A program made the position numbers and the translations under genes. Source: Bacteroidota bacterium (GTDB taxonomy: Bacteria > Bacteroidota > Bacteroidia > Bacteroidales > Bacteroidaceae). Taken from it: DNA of 64,000 bases. The notes beneath the pieces are model-generated. The model saw only the letters and a program-made list of their open reading frames with translations. It did not search any database and had not been told where the DNA came from. The stretch covers positions 186,001 through 250,000 of the forward strand of contig JAFABG010000025.1 of assembly GCA_023426145.1 (NCBI GenBank), read 5' to 3'. Below are positions 16,444 through 24,652 of this stretch, one piece after another. Numbering within the stretch: position 1 is the first letter of the stretch; every line of letters starts with the position of its first letter.

Positions 16444-17493
16444 ATGAAAATTATTATAGATGACAAGATTCCTTATATCAGAGAAGCAGTCAAGAATATA
16501 GCCGACAAGGTGGTTTTCGCTGCTGGAAAGGATTTCACTCCGGAACTTGTTCAAGACGCAGATGCACTAATCATTCGTACAAGAACACATTGTGATCGGG
16601 AATTACTCGAAGGTAGCAAGGTAAAATTTATTGCCACTGCAACAATTGGGTTTGACCATATTGACACAGCATACTGCAAACAAGCTGGTATTAAATGGAC
16701 CAATGCACCAGGATGCAATTCAGCTTCTGTTGCACAATACATTCAATCTTCGCTGTTAATTTGGGAATTAGCTGGAAAGCAAAACTTAAATGAACTCACA
16801 ATAGGTATAATAGGTGTGGGAAACGTAGGAAGTAAAGTGATGCAAGTTGCGCTAGACTTCGGCATGCGAGTACTTATCAACGACTTACCGAGAGAAGAAC
16901 AAGAAGGTAAAACTAATTTTTCTAGCCTCCAAGAAATTGCAAAAGAGTGCGATGTCATCACTTTCCATGTACCTTTATATAAAGAAGGTAAGTACAAGAC
17001 CTTCCACTTGGCCGATGAAGATTTCTTCCATTCTCTTGAACGGAAGCCACTTATCATCAATTCTTCGCGAGGTGAAGTTATTAAAACAGAAGCTTTACTC
17101 GACGCTATGAATACCGGGGTCATCAGCAACGCCATCATAGATGTATGGGAACATGAGCCAGCAATTAATAGAGAACTAGTAAACAAAGTACTCATCGGCA
17201 CACCACATATAGCAGGATATTCTGCAGATGGGAAAGCAAATGCCACCCGAATATCACTAGATGCTCTATGCCACTTCTTCGATATAAACGCTACTTATGA
17301 AATTAATCCACCAGAGCCATCTTCATCTTTCATTCAATCAAAAAACAGAAAAGAGGCTTTACTACAAATATATAATCCAATCCAAGACAGCAATCGGCTG
17401 AAAGCTCAACCAGACTTGTTTGAAACTTTAAGAGGGGAATATCCTTTGCGCAGAGAGGAGAAAGCTTTTCATATCCAAATAAACAATGACTGA
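16444..17493 (+). CDS. pdxB: Erythronate-4-phosphate dehydrogenase
   Basis: Oxidises 4-phosphoerythronate to the 2-keto acid in the pyridoxal phosphate (vitamin B6) pathway; cytoplasmic, NAD-dependent. The 349-residue protein starts at the ATG at 16444. The substrate-domain start MKIIIDDKIPYI, TATIGFDHID, the Rossmann loop GIIGVGNVGSKV, HVPLYKEGKYKT and INSSRGEVI, and the catalytic pair around DVWEHEP and GTPHIAGYSADGK are characteristic of PdxB within the D-2-hydroxyacid dehydrogenases. It lacks part of the C-terminal dimerisation extension of the 378-residue E. coli enzyme. It is divergent from the glycan operon and convergent with purN. Confidence 0.93.
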   Translation: MKIIIDDKIPYIREAVKNIADKVVFAAGKDFTPELVQDADALIIRTRTHCDRELLEGSKVKFIATATIGFDHIDTAYCKQAGIKWTNAPGCNSASVAQYIQSSLLIWELAGKQNLNELTIGIIGVGNVGSKVMQVALDFGMRVLINDLPREEQEGKTNFSSLQEIAKECDVITFHVPLYKEGKYKTFHLADEDFFHSLERKPLIINSSRGEVIKTEALLDAMNTGVISNAIIDVWEHEPAINRELVNKVLIGTPHIAGYSADGKANATRISLDALCHFFDINATYEINPPEPSSSFIQSKNRKEALLQIYNPIQDSNRLKAQPDLFETLRGEYPLRREEKAFHIQINND

Positions 17494-17536
17494 AGCTAGA
17501 AGAAGGCGTTAGGCGGCATTCACTTCAACAGGATAA

Positions 17537-18109
17537 TTACTTTAAACTCAAAACCTGCTCTATAATACGAGGGAAATGTTCATATTCCAATGCATGCACC
17601 TTCTTTGCCACTTCAGCGGCCGAATCGTCTGGCAAAACCGAACAAGTGGCTTGGAAGATCACGTCCCCTTCGTCATAGTGTTCATTAATATAATGTATAG
17701 TAATGCCTGTTTCCTTTTCACCAGACGCTACAACAGCTTCATGAACCCGATCGCCATACATTCCTTTCCCCCCAAACTTCGGCAAAAGAGCCGGATGTAT
17801 ATTTATAATTTTATCAGGATAAGCATGCAAAAGTAAATCAGGCACCCGAATAAGGAAACCAGCTAACACAATAAAATCAATAGGATACTCCTGCAAAGTA
17901 GCCCAAATTCGATCGCCAAGCCCCCAATCCTCTTTTGAGAAAACCCTATTGGGCACATTCAACCGACTTGCACGCTCTAAAACGAATGCATCACTTCTGT
18001 TAGAAAGAACCAATGACACCTCAACCGTATCACTTTTTTGGAAATACCTGATTATATTTTCGGCATTTGAACCAGAACCGGAAGCAAAAATTGCGATTTT
18101 TTTCTTCAT
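17537..18109 (-). CDS. purN: Phosphoribosylglycinamide formyltransferase
   Basis: Transfers a formyl group from 10-formyl-tetrahydrofolate to GAR in purine synthesis. The protein, 190 residues from the ATG at 18107-18109, opens KKIAIFASGSGSNAENIIRYF, the GAR-binding GSGSN loop. The catalytic NIHPALLPKFGGKGMYGDRVHEAV supplies the conserved N and H, and HYINEHYDEGDVIFQ contains the D that completes the site. The length is typical. A TTG three codons upstream is a less likely start. It is divergent from acpP; its own promoter was not clearly identified. Confidence 0.95.
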   Translation of the reverse strand: MKKKIAIFASGSGSNAENIIRYFQKSDTVEVSLVLSNRSDAFVLERASRLNVPNRVFSKEDWGLGDRIWATLQEYPIDFIVLAGFLIRVPDLLLHAYPDKIINIHPALLPKFGGKGMYGDRVHEAVVASGEKETGITIHYINEHYDEGDVIFQATCSVLPDDSAAEVAKKVHALEYEHFPRIIEQVLSLK

Positions 18110-18175
18110 TATACTCAATTACGATGCACAAAACAGTGAAAAATGTGCAAAAGACTGCATTTATTTAGTCAAATA

Positions 18176-18207
18176 TTTGCGCAAAACGATAAATATTCAT
18201 TCCTTTG
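18176..18207 (+). promoter_or_regulatory. acpP-fabF-rnc promoter
   Basis: TTTG at 18176-18179, 20 bases, then TTCCTTTG at 18200-18207 (one mismatch to TAnnTTTG). The start of transcription would be near 18211, leaving about 48 bases of leader before acpP. Confidence 0.65.
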
Positions 18208-18258
18208 CACCGCAAAATTAAAGAAATAAAACTAATTATTAATTAAAAACTTAAAGTT

Positions 18259-18495
18259 ATGTCTGAAATTGCATCAAGAGTAAAAGCGATTATCGTTGAT
18301 AAATTAGGCGTAGAAGAATCAGAAGTTACTAACGAAGCAAGCTTCACTAACGACCTGGGAGCAGATTCTCTTGACACTGTAGAACTTATCATGGAATTCG
18401 AAAAAGAATTCGGTATCTCTATTCCTGATGACCAAGCAGAAAAAATTGGTACTGTAGGTGATGCTGTATCTTACATCGAAGAACACGCTAAGTAA
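18259..18495 (+). CDS. acpP: Acyl carrier protein
   Basis: A 78-residue acidic carrier for growing fatty acids. The 4'-phosphopantetheine attachment serine is in GADSLDTVELIMEFE. The length and the pattern IPDDQAEKIGTVGDAVSYIEEHA are standard. It starts an apparent operon with fabF 18 bases downstream and rnc overlapping fabF. Besides fatty-acid synthesis it would supply the acyl chains used by LpxA-type enzymes elsewhere. Confidence 0.98.
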   Translation: MSEIASRVKAIIVDKLGVEESEVTNEASFTNDLGADSLDTVELIMEFEKEFGISIPDDQAEKIGTVGDAVSYIEEHAK

Positions 18496-18513
18496 TTATC
18501 CGATTTCATCAAT

Positions 18514-19776
18514 ATGGAATTAAAAAGAGTAGTAGTAACAGGTCTCGGCGCTATTACTCCCGTTGGCAAAACTGTTCCCGAATTTTGGGAAAATCTGGTC
18601 AACGGGGTTAGTGGAGCAGGGCCTATTACTCATTTTGATGCATCGCTATTCAAGACGCAATTTGCGTGTGAAGTAAAAGACTTCGACGCAACCAAATATA
18701 TCGATCGCAAAGAAGCTAGAAAGATGGACTTGTATACTCAATACGCCATCGCTGTAGCTAAAGAAGCGGTAGAAGATTCTAGTCTTGACATAGAGAAGGA
18801 AGATTTGAACAGAATCGGTGTCATTTTTGGCGCTGGTATCGGAGGTATACATACATTCGAGGAAGAAGTAGGTAACTACTACACTCATCAAGAAATGGGT
18901 CCTAAGTTTAATCCTTTTTTCATCCCTAAGATGATCTCGGATATCGCTGCCGGACAGATTTCAATCTTGTATGGCTTCCATGGTCCCAATTATGCGACCT
19001 GTTCAGCTTGTGCTACTTCAACCAATGCTATTGCCGATGCTTTCAACCTGATTCGATTGGGCAAAGCAAACGTAATTGTATCTGGTGGTTCTGAAGCAGC
19101 GATCTTCCCTGGAGGTGTAGGCGGTTTTAACGCTATGCACGCTCTGTCAACACGTAACGACGACCCATTGAAAGCTTCTCGCCCATTCAGCGCAAGCCGC
19201 GACGGCTTTATCATGGGAGAAGGTGGTGGATGCTTAATCCTGGAAGAACTTGAACATGCGAAAGCTCGTGGTGCAAAGATCTATGCAGAAGTTGCCGGTG
19301 TAGGAATGTCGGCTGATGCTTATCACCTTACTGCCTCTCATCCTGAGGGTCTTGGTGCTAAGTTAGTGATGATGAACGCATTGGAAGATGCAGAAATGGA
19401 CCCTAAAGAAGTAGACTATATTAATGTACATGGTACTTCTACTCCAGTAGGTGATATTTCCGAAGCTAAAGCTATCAAAGAGGTATTCGGCGAACACGCT
19501 TATGAACTGAACATCAGTTCAACCAAATCAATGACAGGTCATTTGCTAGGTGCTGCCGGAGCGGTAGAATCAATCGCCAGCATACTTGCCATCAAAAACG
19601 GAATCGTTCCTCCGACTATCAACCATGAAGACGGCGACAACGACGAAAACATTGATTATGACCTTAATTTCACATTCAACAAAGCGCAGAAGCGTGAAGT
19701 TAATGTAGCTTTATCCAACACGTTTGGATTTGGGGGTCACAATGCGTGCGTTATCTTCAAGAAATACGCTGAGTAA
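18514..19776 (+). CDS. fabF: 3-oxoacyl-[acyl-carrier-protein] synthase II
   Basis: Elongating condensing enzyme of fatty-acid synthesis (KAS II), 420 residues. The Cys-His-His catalytic set is visible: C166 in SACATSTNA, H306 in VHGTSTPVGD and H343 in MTGHLLGAAGA. The thiolase fold is full length. It follows acpP by 18 bases. Its last 35 bases overlap the chosen start of the RNase III gene, suggesting coupled translation. Confidence 0.97.
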   Translation: MELKRVVVTGLGAITPVGKTVPEFWENLVNGVSGAGPITHFDASLFKTQFACEVKDFDATKYIDRKEARKMDLYTQYAIAVAKEAVEDSSLDIEKEDLNRIGVIFGAGIGGIHTFEEEVGNYYTHQEMGPKFNPFFIPKMISDIAAGQISILYGFHGPNYATCSACATSTNAIADAFNLIRLGKANVIVSGGSEAAIFPGGVGGFNAMHALSTRNDDPLKASRPFSASRDGFIMGEGGGCLILEELEHAKARGAKIYAEVAGVGMSADAYHLTASHPEGLGAKLVMMNALEDAEMDPKEVDYINVHGTSTPVGDISEAKAIKEVFGEHAYELNISSTKSMTGHLLGAAGAVESIASILAIKNGIVPPTINHEDGDNDENIDYDLNFTFNKAQKREVNVALSNTFGFGGHNACVIFKKYAE

Positions 19777-20659
19777 TATCGTGTTACGTAACCAAATAAA
19801 TAAGATAAGGCTCCTGTTCAACAAGGATAGAGAGTCTTATCTTTGTTTTTACCGGATACTCGGATTCTTTCCGCGTAATATCCAAATATACGAGCAAGCA
19901 CTCCTGCACAAATCATCGGCCGTTCGGACCGAGAAAGGACGTCCGTTAAACAACGAACGGTTGGAGTTTCTGGGTGACGCCATCCTTGACGCCATTGTAG
20001 GGGATATTGTCTATAAACGTTTTGAAGGTAAGCGAGAAGGATTTCTCACTAATACTCGTTCTAAAATTGTACAACGAGAAACGTTAAACAAATTAGCCAT
20101 GGAAATTGGCTTAGACAAACTCATCAAATTCTCAGCTCGTTCTTCCTCACACAACAGCTATATGTACGGCAATGCCTTCGAAGCTTTTATTGGAGCTATC
20201 TATCTTGATCAGGGATATGAGCGCTGCAAGGAGTTTATGGAGCAAAAAATCATTAATAAATACATCGACTTGGACAAGATTTCCCGGAAGGAAGTTAATT
20301 TCAAATCGAAGCTAATTGAATGGAGTCAGAAGAACAAAACAAGGATCTCATTCGAACTCATTGAACAGTTTTTGGATGCAGACAGCAATCCGGTATTTCA
20401 AACTGAGGTACGCATAGAAGGGTATCCGGCTGGCACTGGAAGCGGTTATTCCAAAAAAGAATCTCAGCAGCATGCAGCTCAGATGGCTATCAAGAAAGTG
20501 AAGGACGAGGCATTTATGGCTACTATCAATGAAGCTAAGGCCAACATGGCCCTAACTGAGGAGAGTACAGAAGCGGAAGAAACAATCCAAACCGAAGAAA
20601 CTATCCAAAGCAAATCCCCATCCGACGTCCCTGAACCACAAGATCGTGATCTTCAGTAA
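19742..20659 (+). CDS. rnc: Ribonuclease III
   Basis: Cleaves double-stranded RNA during rRNA processing and mRNA turnover. The catalytic domain contains NNERLEFLGDAILDAIVGD and YGNAFEAFIGAIYLDQGY, with all metal-binding acidic residues intact. The double-stranded RNA-binding domain follows (KSKLIEWSQKN to KKESQQHAAQMAIKKVK). A tail of about 45 residues rich in Glu and Thr extends beyond the usual end, making 305 residues from the ATG at 19742. A GTG at 19781 (then LRNQINKIRLLF) is an equally good start and would remove the overlap with fabF. The 3' end overlaps the 3' end of pfkA on the other strand by 59 bases. Confidence 0.95.
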   Translation: MRALSSRNTLSNIVLRNQINKIRLLFNKDRESYLCFYRILGFFPRNIQIYEQALLHKSSAVRTEKGRPLNNERLEFLGDAILDAIVGDIVYKRFEGKREGFLTNTRSKIVQRETLNKLAMEIGLDKLIKFSARSSSHNSYMYGNAFEAFIGAIYLDQGYERCKEFMEQKIINKYIDLDKISRKEVNFKSKLIEWSQKNKTRISFELIEQFLDADSNPVFQTEVRIEGYPAGTGSGYSKKESQQHAAQMAIKKVKDEAFMATINEAKANMALTEESTEAEETIQTEETIQSKSPSDVPEPQDRDLQ

Positions 20660-21611
20660 CGATTTTCAATTTTCCAGCCACATCTTCGAGGGGCATAGAT
20701 GAGATCTCATCCCCTTTTAAGGCAATCATTCGGCCGAATTGTCCATTAGCAATCAATTCCGTAGCATGTCCACCCATTCGGGTTGCTAAATTACGATCGA
20801 AAGGCGTAGGCGAACCGCCGCGTTGAATATACCCTAGTACCGTTTCGCGAGTTTCAATCCCGGTTTCATATTCAATTTCTTGAGCAATATATTCCGCTGC
20901 GCGTTTATGCCCATCAGTTAAAATACCTTCTGCCACAACGACAATCGAATAGGGTTTTCCCCTTTTCAAACGTTCCATAATGGTATTACCAATGTTTTTG
21001 ATCTCGTATGGAATTTCAGGAACAAGGATCACATCGCCGCCACCAGCCATACCGGAATAAAGAGCAATCCATCCGGCCTTATGCCCCATCACTTCAATAA
21101 CCATCACTCTTTTGTGGGAGCTTGCCGTAGAATGCAAGCGATCAATGGCATCAGTAGCAATACTCACCGCAGAATCGAACCCAAAAGAAATATCAGTACC
21201 CCAGATATCATTGTCAATTGTTTTGGGTACAGAAACAATATTGACTCCCATAGCGGCAAATTTTGCGGCAGTCTTTTGCGTACCGTTTCCTCCGATGCAA
21301 ACCACACAGTCAAGCCCCATCTCCTGAATGTTACGGAGGATGAGCGCTGGCTTATCAACATCGGACACCACCCCACCCTTTTTAAAAGGTTTTTCACGAG
21401 ATGTACCTAGCATAGTACCCCCCAAATTGAGCAGTCCGGATAAAGATTTATCAGTAAATGGTTCGATGTCTTGAGTCAGTAATCCTTGGAAACCGCTATG
21501 AATGCCCACCACCTCCATGTCATAGTGATGAATAGCCGTTTTGCATACACCGCGAATAGTCGCATTAATACCAGGACAATCTCCACCGGAGGTAAGGATT
21601 CCAATTCTCAT
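20601..21611 (-). CDS. pfkA: 6-phosphofructokinase (ATP type with mixed signature)
   Basis: Phosphorylates fructose 6-phosphate in glycolysis, 336 residues. TSGGDCPGIN (7-16), CIGGNGTQ (105-112) and PKTIDNDIWGTD (129-140) form the active site, and MGHKAGWIALY follows. Glycine at position 110 (E. coli G104 equivalent) predicts ATP as donor, while lysine at 130 (G124 equivalent) is found in PPi enzymes and in some ATP enzymes such as those of trypanosomes. The metal-site aspartate of the usual GGDG is asparagine here. So: probably ATP-dependent and likely not allosteric like E. coli PfkA; biochemical proof is needed. A weak TATCTTTA box lies at 21680-21687 on the minus strand. Confidence 0.93.
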   Translation of the reverse strand: MRIGILTSGGDCPGINATIRGVCKTAIHHYDMEVVGIHSGFQGLLTQDIEPFTDKSLSGLLNLGGTMLGTSREKPFKKGGVVSDVDKPALILRNIQEMGLDCVVCIGGNGTQKTAAKFAAMGVNIVSVPKTIDNDIWGTDISFGFDSAVSIATDAIDRLHSTASSHKRVMVIEVMGHKAGWIALYSGMAGGGDVILVPEIPYEIKNIGNTIMERLKRGKPYSIVVVAEGILTDGHKRAAEYIAQEIEYETGIETRETVLGYIQRGGSPTPFDRNLATRMGGHATELIANGQFGRMIALKGDEISSMPLEDVAGKLKIVTEDHDLVVQGRRMGICFG

Positions 21612-21708
21612 TGTCGTTTTTTTTAGTCAGAAACACAGTATTCAGCGAAAGTCGTCATTTTTAACGATTATTTCCGACGTAAAGATAGAAAAAAAAGATA
21701 AATAAGGT

Positions 21709-21716
21709 TACTTTTG
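21709..21716 (+). promoter_or_regulatory. -7 box for the GH3-family gene
   Basis: TACTTTTG, an exact TAnnTTTG match, 30 bases before the ATG at 21747. Confidence 0.55.
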
Positions 21717-21746
21717 CACGACTAAACATATTATGTTAAACCAGAA

Positions 21747-23258
21747 ATGAATATAACAAAGATCATTAGTAAGACTTTCGATTCCCGTTTAAAACAGATA
21801 GACCTTTATGATAGCCAGGCTGGCGACATACAACAGAGCGTATTGAGCCGCCTCTTAAATCAGGCTGCCCGCACGGAGTGGGGAAAAAAGTACGACTACT
21901 CATCTATCCGCAATTATGAGGACTTCAGAAAGCGTCTTCCTATTCAAACTTATGAAGAGATAAAACCCTACGTAGAACGCCTGAGAGCAGGAGAACAAAA
22001 TCTGCTTTGGCCTTCAGAAATACGCTGGTTTGCTAAATCTTCAGGAACAACCAACGACAAAAGCAAATTTCTTCCGGTCAGCAAAGAAGCATTGGAAGAC
22101 ATTCATTACAGAGGGGGCAAGGATGCCGCTGCACTGTATTTTCGCATCAATCCCGACAGTCATTTTTTCTCCGGAAAAGGCTTGATTCTTGGCGGTAGCC
22201 ACAGTCCAAACCTCAATTCCAACCACAGTTTGGTAGGTGATTTATCAGCTATTCTGATTCAGAATGTGAATCCACTGATCAACTTCATCCGCGTTCCTAG
22301 CAAAAAAATCGCCCTGATGAGCGAATGGGAAACTAAAATAGAAGCTATTGCCAACAGTACAATCCCGGTGAATGTAACCAGTCTATCGGGGGTACCCTCA
22401 TGGATGCTTGTTCTCATCAAACGAGTGCTTGAGAAGACAGGCAAAACATCGCTAGAAGAGGTATGGCCTAATTTGGAAGTGTTCTTCCACGGTGGCGTAG
22501 CATTCACTCCTTATCGCGAACAATATAAACAAGTGATCCAATCATCGAAGATGCATTATGTTGAAACTTATAATGCTTCGGAGGGTTATTTCGGGACTCA
22601 AAATGACCTGTCTGACCCGGCTATGTTGCTGATGATTGATTATGGTATTTTTTACGAATTTGTGCCTCTGGAAGAAGTAGACAAAGAGAATCCTCGTGCC
22701 TATTGCCTCGAAGAGGTAGAACTCAACAAGAATTATGCAATGGTGATTTCCACCTCTTGCGGATTGTGGCGCTATATGATTGGAGATACTGTGAAGTTTA
22801 CCAGCAAAAATCCCTATAAATTCGTCATTACCGGCCGAACTAAACATTTCATCAACGCCTTCGGTGAAGAGTTGATCGTTGACAATGCCGAAAAGGGTTT
22901 GGCTAAAGCTTGTGCAGAGACAGGAGCTCAAGTTTGTGAGTATTCTGCCGCACCGGTATTTATGGATGAAAATGCCAAATGCCGCCACCAATGGCTCATT
23001 GAGTTTGCTAAAATGCCCGACTCTGTAGAGAAATTTGCTGCCATACTCGATACTACACTCAAAGATGTTAACTCCGACTACGAAGCAAAACGCTGGAAAG
23101 ACATTGCTTTGCAACCATTGGAAGTGGTAGTTGCCCGCCAAGGGTTATTCCATGACTGGTTGGCTCAAAAGGGCAAACTAGGCGGACAACACAAAGTACC
23201 CAGACTTAGCAACACACGCGAATACATCGAACCGATGTTAGTGTTGAACAATCAATAA
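21747..23258 (+). CDS. GH3 family acyl-adenylating enzyme
   Basis: A 503-residue member of the GH3 family, named after plant auxin-responsive acyl-amido synthetases such as JAR1. These enzymes adenylate a carboxylic acid and join it to an amino acid. The three ATP/AMP motifs are present: KSSGTTNDKSKFLPVS (about 97-112), YVETYNASEGYFG (about 272-284) and GLWRYMIGDTVKF (about 338-350). The C-terminal cap domain is complete. There is no signal peptide, so it is cytoplasmic. Bacterial substrates are largely unknown. It is monocistronic: its own promoter box, and a hairpin downstream at 23294-23337. Family assignment is firm, function open. Confidence 0.9.
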   Translation: MNITKIISKTFDSRLKQIDLYDSQAGDIQQSVLSRLLNQAARTEWGKKYDYSSIRNYEDFRKRLPIQTYEEIKPYVERLRAGEQNLLWPSEIRWFAKSSGTTNDKSKFLPVSKEALEDIHYRGGKDAAALYFRINPDSHFFSGKGLILGGSHSPNLNSNHSLVGDLSAILIQNVNPLINFIRVPSKKIALMSEWETKIEAIANSTIPVNVTSLSGVPSWMLVLIKRVLEKTGKTSLEEVWPNLEVFFHGGVAFTPYREQYKQVIQSSKMHYVETYNASEGYFGTQNDLSDPAMLLMIDYGIFYEFVPLEEVDKENPRAYCLEEVELNKNYAMVISTSCGLWRYMIGDTVKFTSKNPYKFVITGRTKHFINAFGEELIVDNAEKGLAKACAETGAQVCEYSAAPVFMDENAKCRHQWLIEFAKMPDSVEKFAAILDTTLKDVNSDYEAKRWKDIALQPLEVVVARQGLFHDWLAQKGKLGGQHKVPRLSNTREYIEPMLVLNNQ

Positions 23259-23293
23259 ACTCTCCCAAACAACTAATTTCATTCTTTTATATA

Positions 23294-23337
23294 CATTTAC
23301 CTATGGTGACGCAAAATGCATTCACCATAGGTAAATG
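23294..23337. terminator. Hairpin after the GH3-family gene
   Basis: CATTTACCTATGGTGA (23294-23309) pairs perfectly with 23322-23337 across a 12-base loop: 16 base pairs. It lies 36 bases after the stop, between convergent genes, so it can act in both directions. There is no long T run after it. Confidence 0.6.
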
Positions 23338-23358
23338 AACTATTGCTTTCTCCCAAAA

Positions 23359-23488
23359 GAAACATAGGTTGTTTCAATAAATTATTTCCCATTGAAACAA
23401 TTTGTTTCATTACATGATACGATCAGTTTCATGCCTTGGAAATAAATGTTTCATCCTACGAAACAAATCGTTTCATAGCATGAAACTG
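23359..23488. repeat. GTTTCA word cluster with nested inverted repeats
   Basis: Within 130 bases the word GTTTCA occurs five times and its complement TGAAAC twice, with two further GAAAC copies. They build two dyads: TTGTTTCAAT (23369-23378) with 23391-23400, and CAGTTTCATGC (23424-23434) with 23478-23488, the latter enclosing TGTTTC (23448-23453) against GAAACA (23460-23465). The cluster lies between the convergent GH3 and mnmA stops. Function unknown. Confidence 0.7.
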
Positions 23489-23511
23489 TCAGACAAAAGG
23501 GAGATCTACTT

Positions 23512-24600
23512 TTACACAATAATACCACCGCCCAACAGCAACCCATCTTTATAGAAAGCAGCCGCTTGCCCCGAAGCAATAGCAGCGAGTGGTTCATGAA
23601 GTTGCACATGCAGAAGATTATCCGGCGTAATGGTTACCGTACAATGATTTTCTTGTTTCCGATAGCGGATTCTCACTATAATATCATCCTGTCCCAAGAT
23701 CCGCTCACGGCTAACTACGTTCCAGTCTTTCAGTACCATTTCATTCTTCTCGAGTGCCTGTAGAGAGGCCAAAACCACTTCATTCTTTTCCGGATGGATT
23801 TCTTTCACAAATACAGGACGATTTAAATGCACTCCTAATCCTCGCCGCTGTCCAATAGTATAAAAGGGATATCCATCGTGCCAAGCTATAAAAGTACCGT
23901 TTTCATCGACAAATTGGCCTCGTTTGAGGCAAGCAGACCCAGGTTGAATTGCGTCATTCAAAGGAAGTTCGTTCGTTGCCAACCATTTCTTCAGAAAGCT
24001 ACGGTAGTCCATCGGACAAAAACAAACACCTAAACTATCCTTCTTCACCGAAACTTTCCTAAATCCACGTTCAGCAGCAAAGGCACGTGCTTCAACTTTT
24101 CTTATATCCCCCATTGGGAGAAGCATTCTTCGAAGAATATCTTGTTCGAGCCCCCACAAAAAGAAAGTCTGATCCTTGTCAGTATCAGCAGCAGGCGTGA
24201 TATAGAACTGATTGTCCACCTTAACTTTCCGGGCATAATGTCCCGTAGCTAGATGAAAAATACCCATTTCATCGGCTATTTTAGCAAGTAAGGGCCATTT
24301 TAGATAGTTATTACATAAGGTACACGGCACAGGTGTATGCCCAACCATATATTCCTGCACAAAATACGTTATGATTTGCTCCCGGAAGATCTCCCGGGCA
24401 TCATACGTGATGTGACGAATGCCCAATCGCTCCGCCAAGTTGCGCGCATCTTCCAGATACTCAGTTGAATCATTCCACTCATAAAAACGAAAAGTGACCC
24501 CGGTCACCTCATAGCCAGCTTCGAGCAATCGCATTGCGGCTACGGAGCTGTCCGTACCGCCACTCATTCCCAACAGCACTTGTTTGTTTTCTTCTATCAT
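23512..24600 (-). CDS. mnmA: tRNA-specific 2-thiouridylase MnmA paralogue
   Basis: Adds sulfur to U34 of the wobble position in tRNAs for Lys, Glu and Gln. The 362-residue protein has the PP-loop GMSGGTDSSVAAM (11-23), the first catalytic cysteine in VPCTLCNNYLKW, the ATGHYARK segment, the second cysteine in GVCFCPMDYRSF, and the DGYPFYTIGQRRGLGV region of the central domain. Thr instead of the more usual Val in GGVDSS, and extra cysteines beside both catalytic ones, mark it as a divergent copy; Bacteroides genomes carry several MnmA paralogues. The start ATG at 24598-24600 lies only 4 bases from a TAATTTTG box, so the transcript may be leaderless. Confidence 0.9.
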   Translation of the reverse strand: MIEENKQVLLGMSGGTDSSVAAMRLLEAGYEVTGVTFRFYEWNDSTEYLEDARNLAERLGIRHITYDAREIFREQIITYFVQEYMVGHTPVPCTLCNNYLKWPLLAKIADEMGIFHLATGHYARKVKVDNQFYITPAADTDKDQTFFLWGLEQDILRRMLLPMGDIRKVEARAFAAERGFRKVSVKKDSLGVCFCPMDYRSFLKKWLATNELPLNDAIQPGSACLKRGQFVDENGTFIAWHDGYPFYTIGQRRGLGVHLNRPVFVKEIHPEKNEVVLASLQALEKNEMVLKDWNVVSRERILGQDDIIVRIRYRKQENHCTVTITPDNLLHVQLHEPLAAIASGQAAAFYKDGLLLGGGIIV

Positions 24601-24604
24601 GCTG

Positions 24605-24612
24605 CAAAATTA
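24605..24612 (-). promoter_or_regulatory. Possible leaderless promoter of mnmA
   Basis: Minus-strand TAATTTTG ends 4 bases before the start codon (TAATTTTG-CAGC-ATG). With the usual spacing, transcription would begin at or next to the ATG. No -33 match was seen. Confidence 0.4.
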
Positions 24613-24624
24613 AATATTTTACCG

Positions 24625-24632
24625 TATCTTTG
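24625..24632 (+). promoter_or_regulatory. -7 box for the SNF2 helicase gene
   Basis: TATCTTTG, exact match, 20 bases before the ATG at 24653. It is back to back with the mnmA box, 12 bases apart. Confidence 0.55.
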
Positions 24633-24652
24633 TCGGTTGAAGCTTAAATAGA

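Noticed and set aside
22542..23141. Minus-strand 199-codon frame inside the GH3-family gene
   Set aside because: Long only because it shadows a conserved coding sequence; composition is not protein-like and there is no promoter box.
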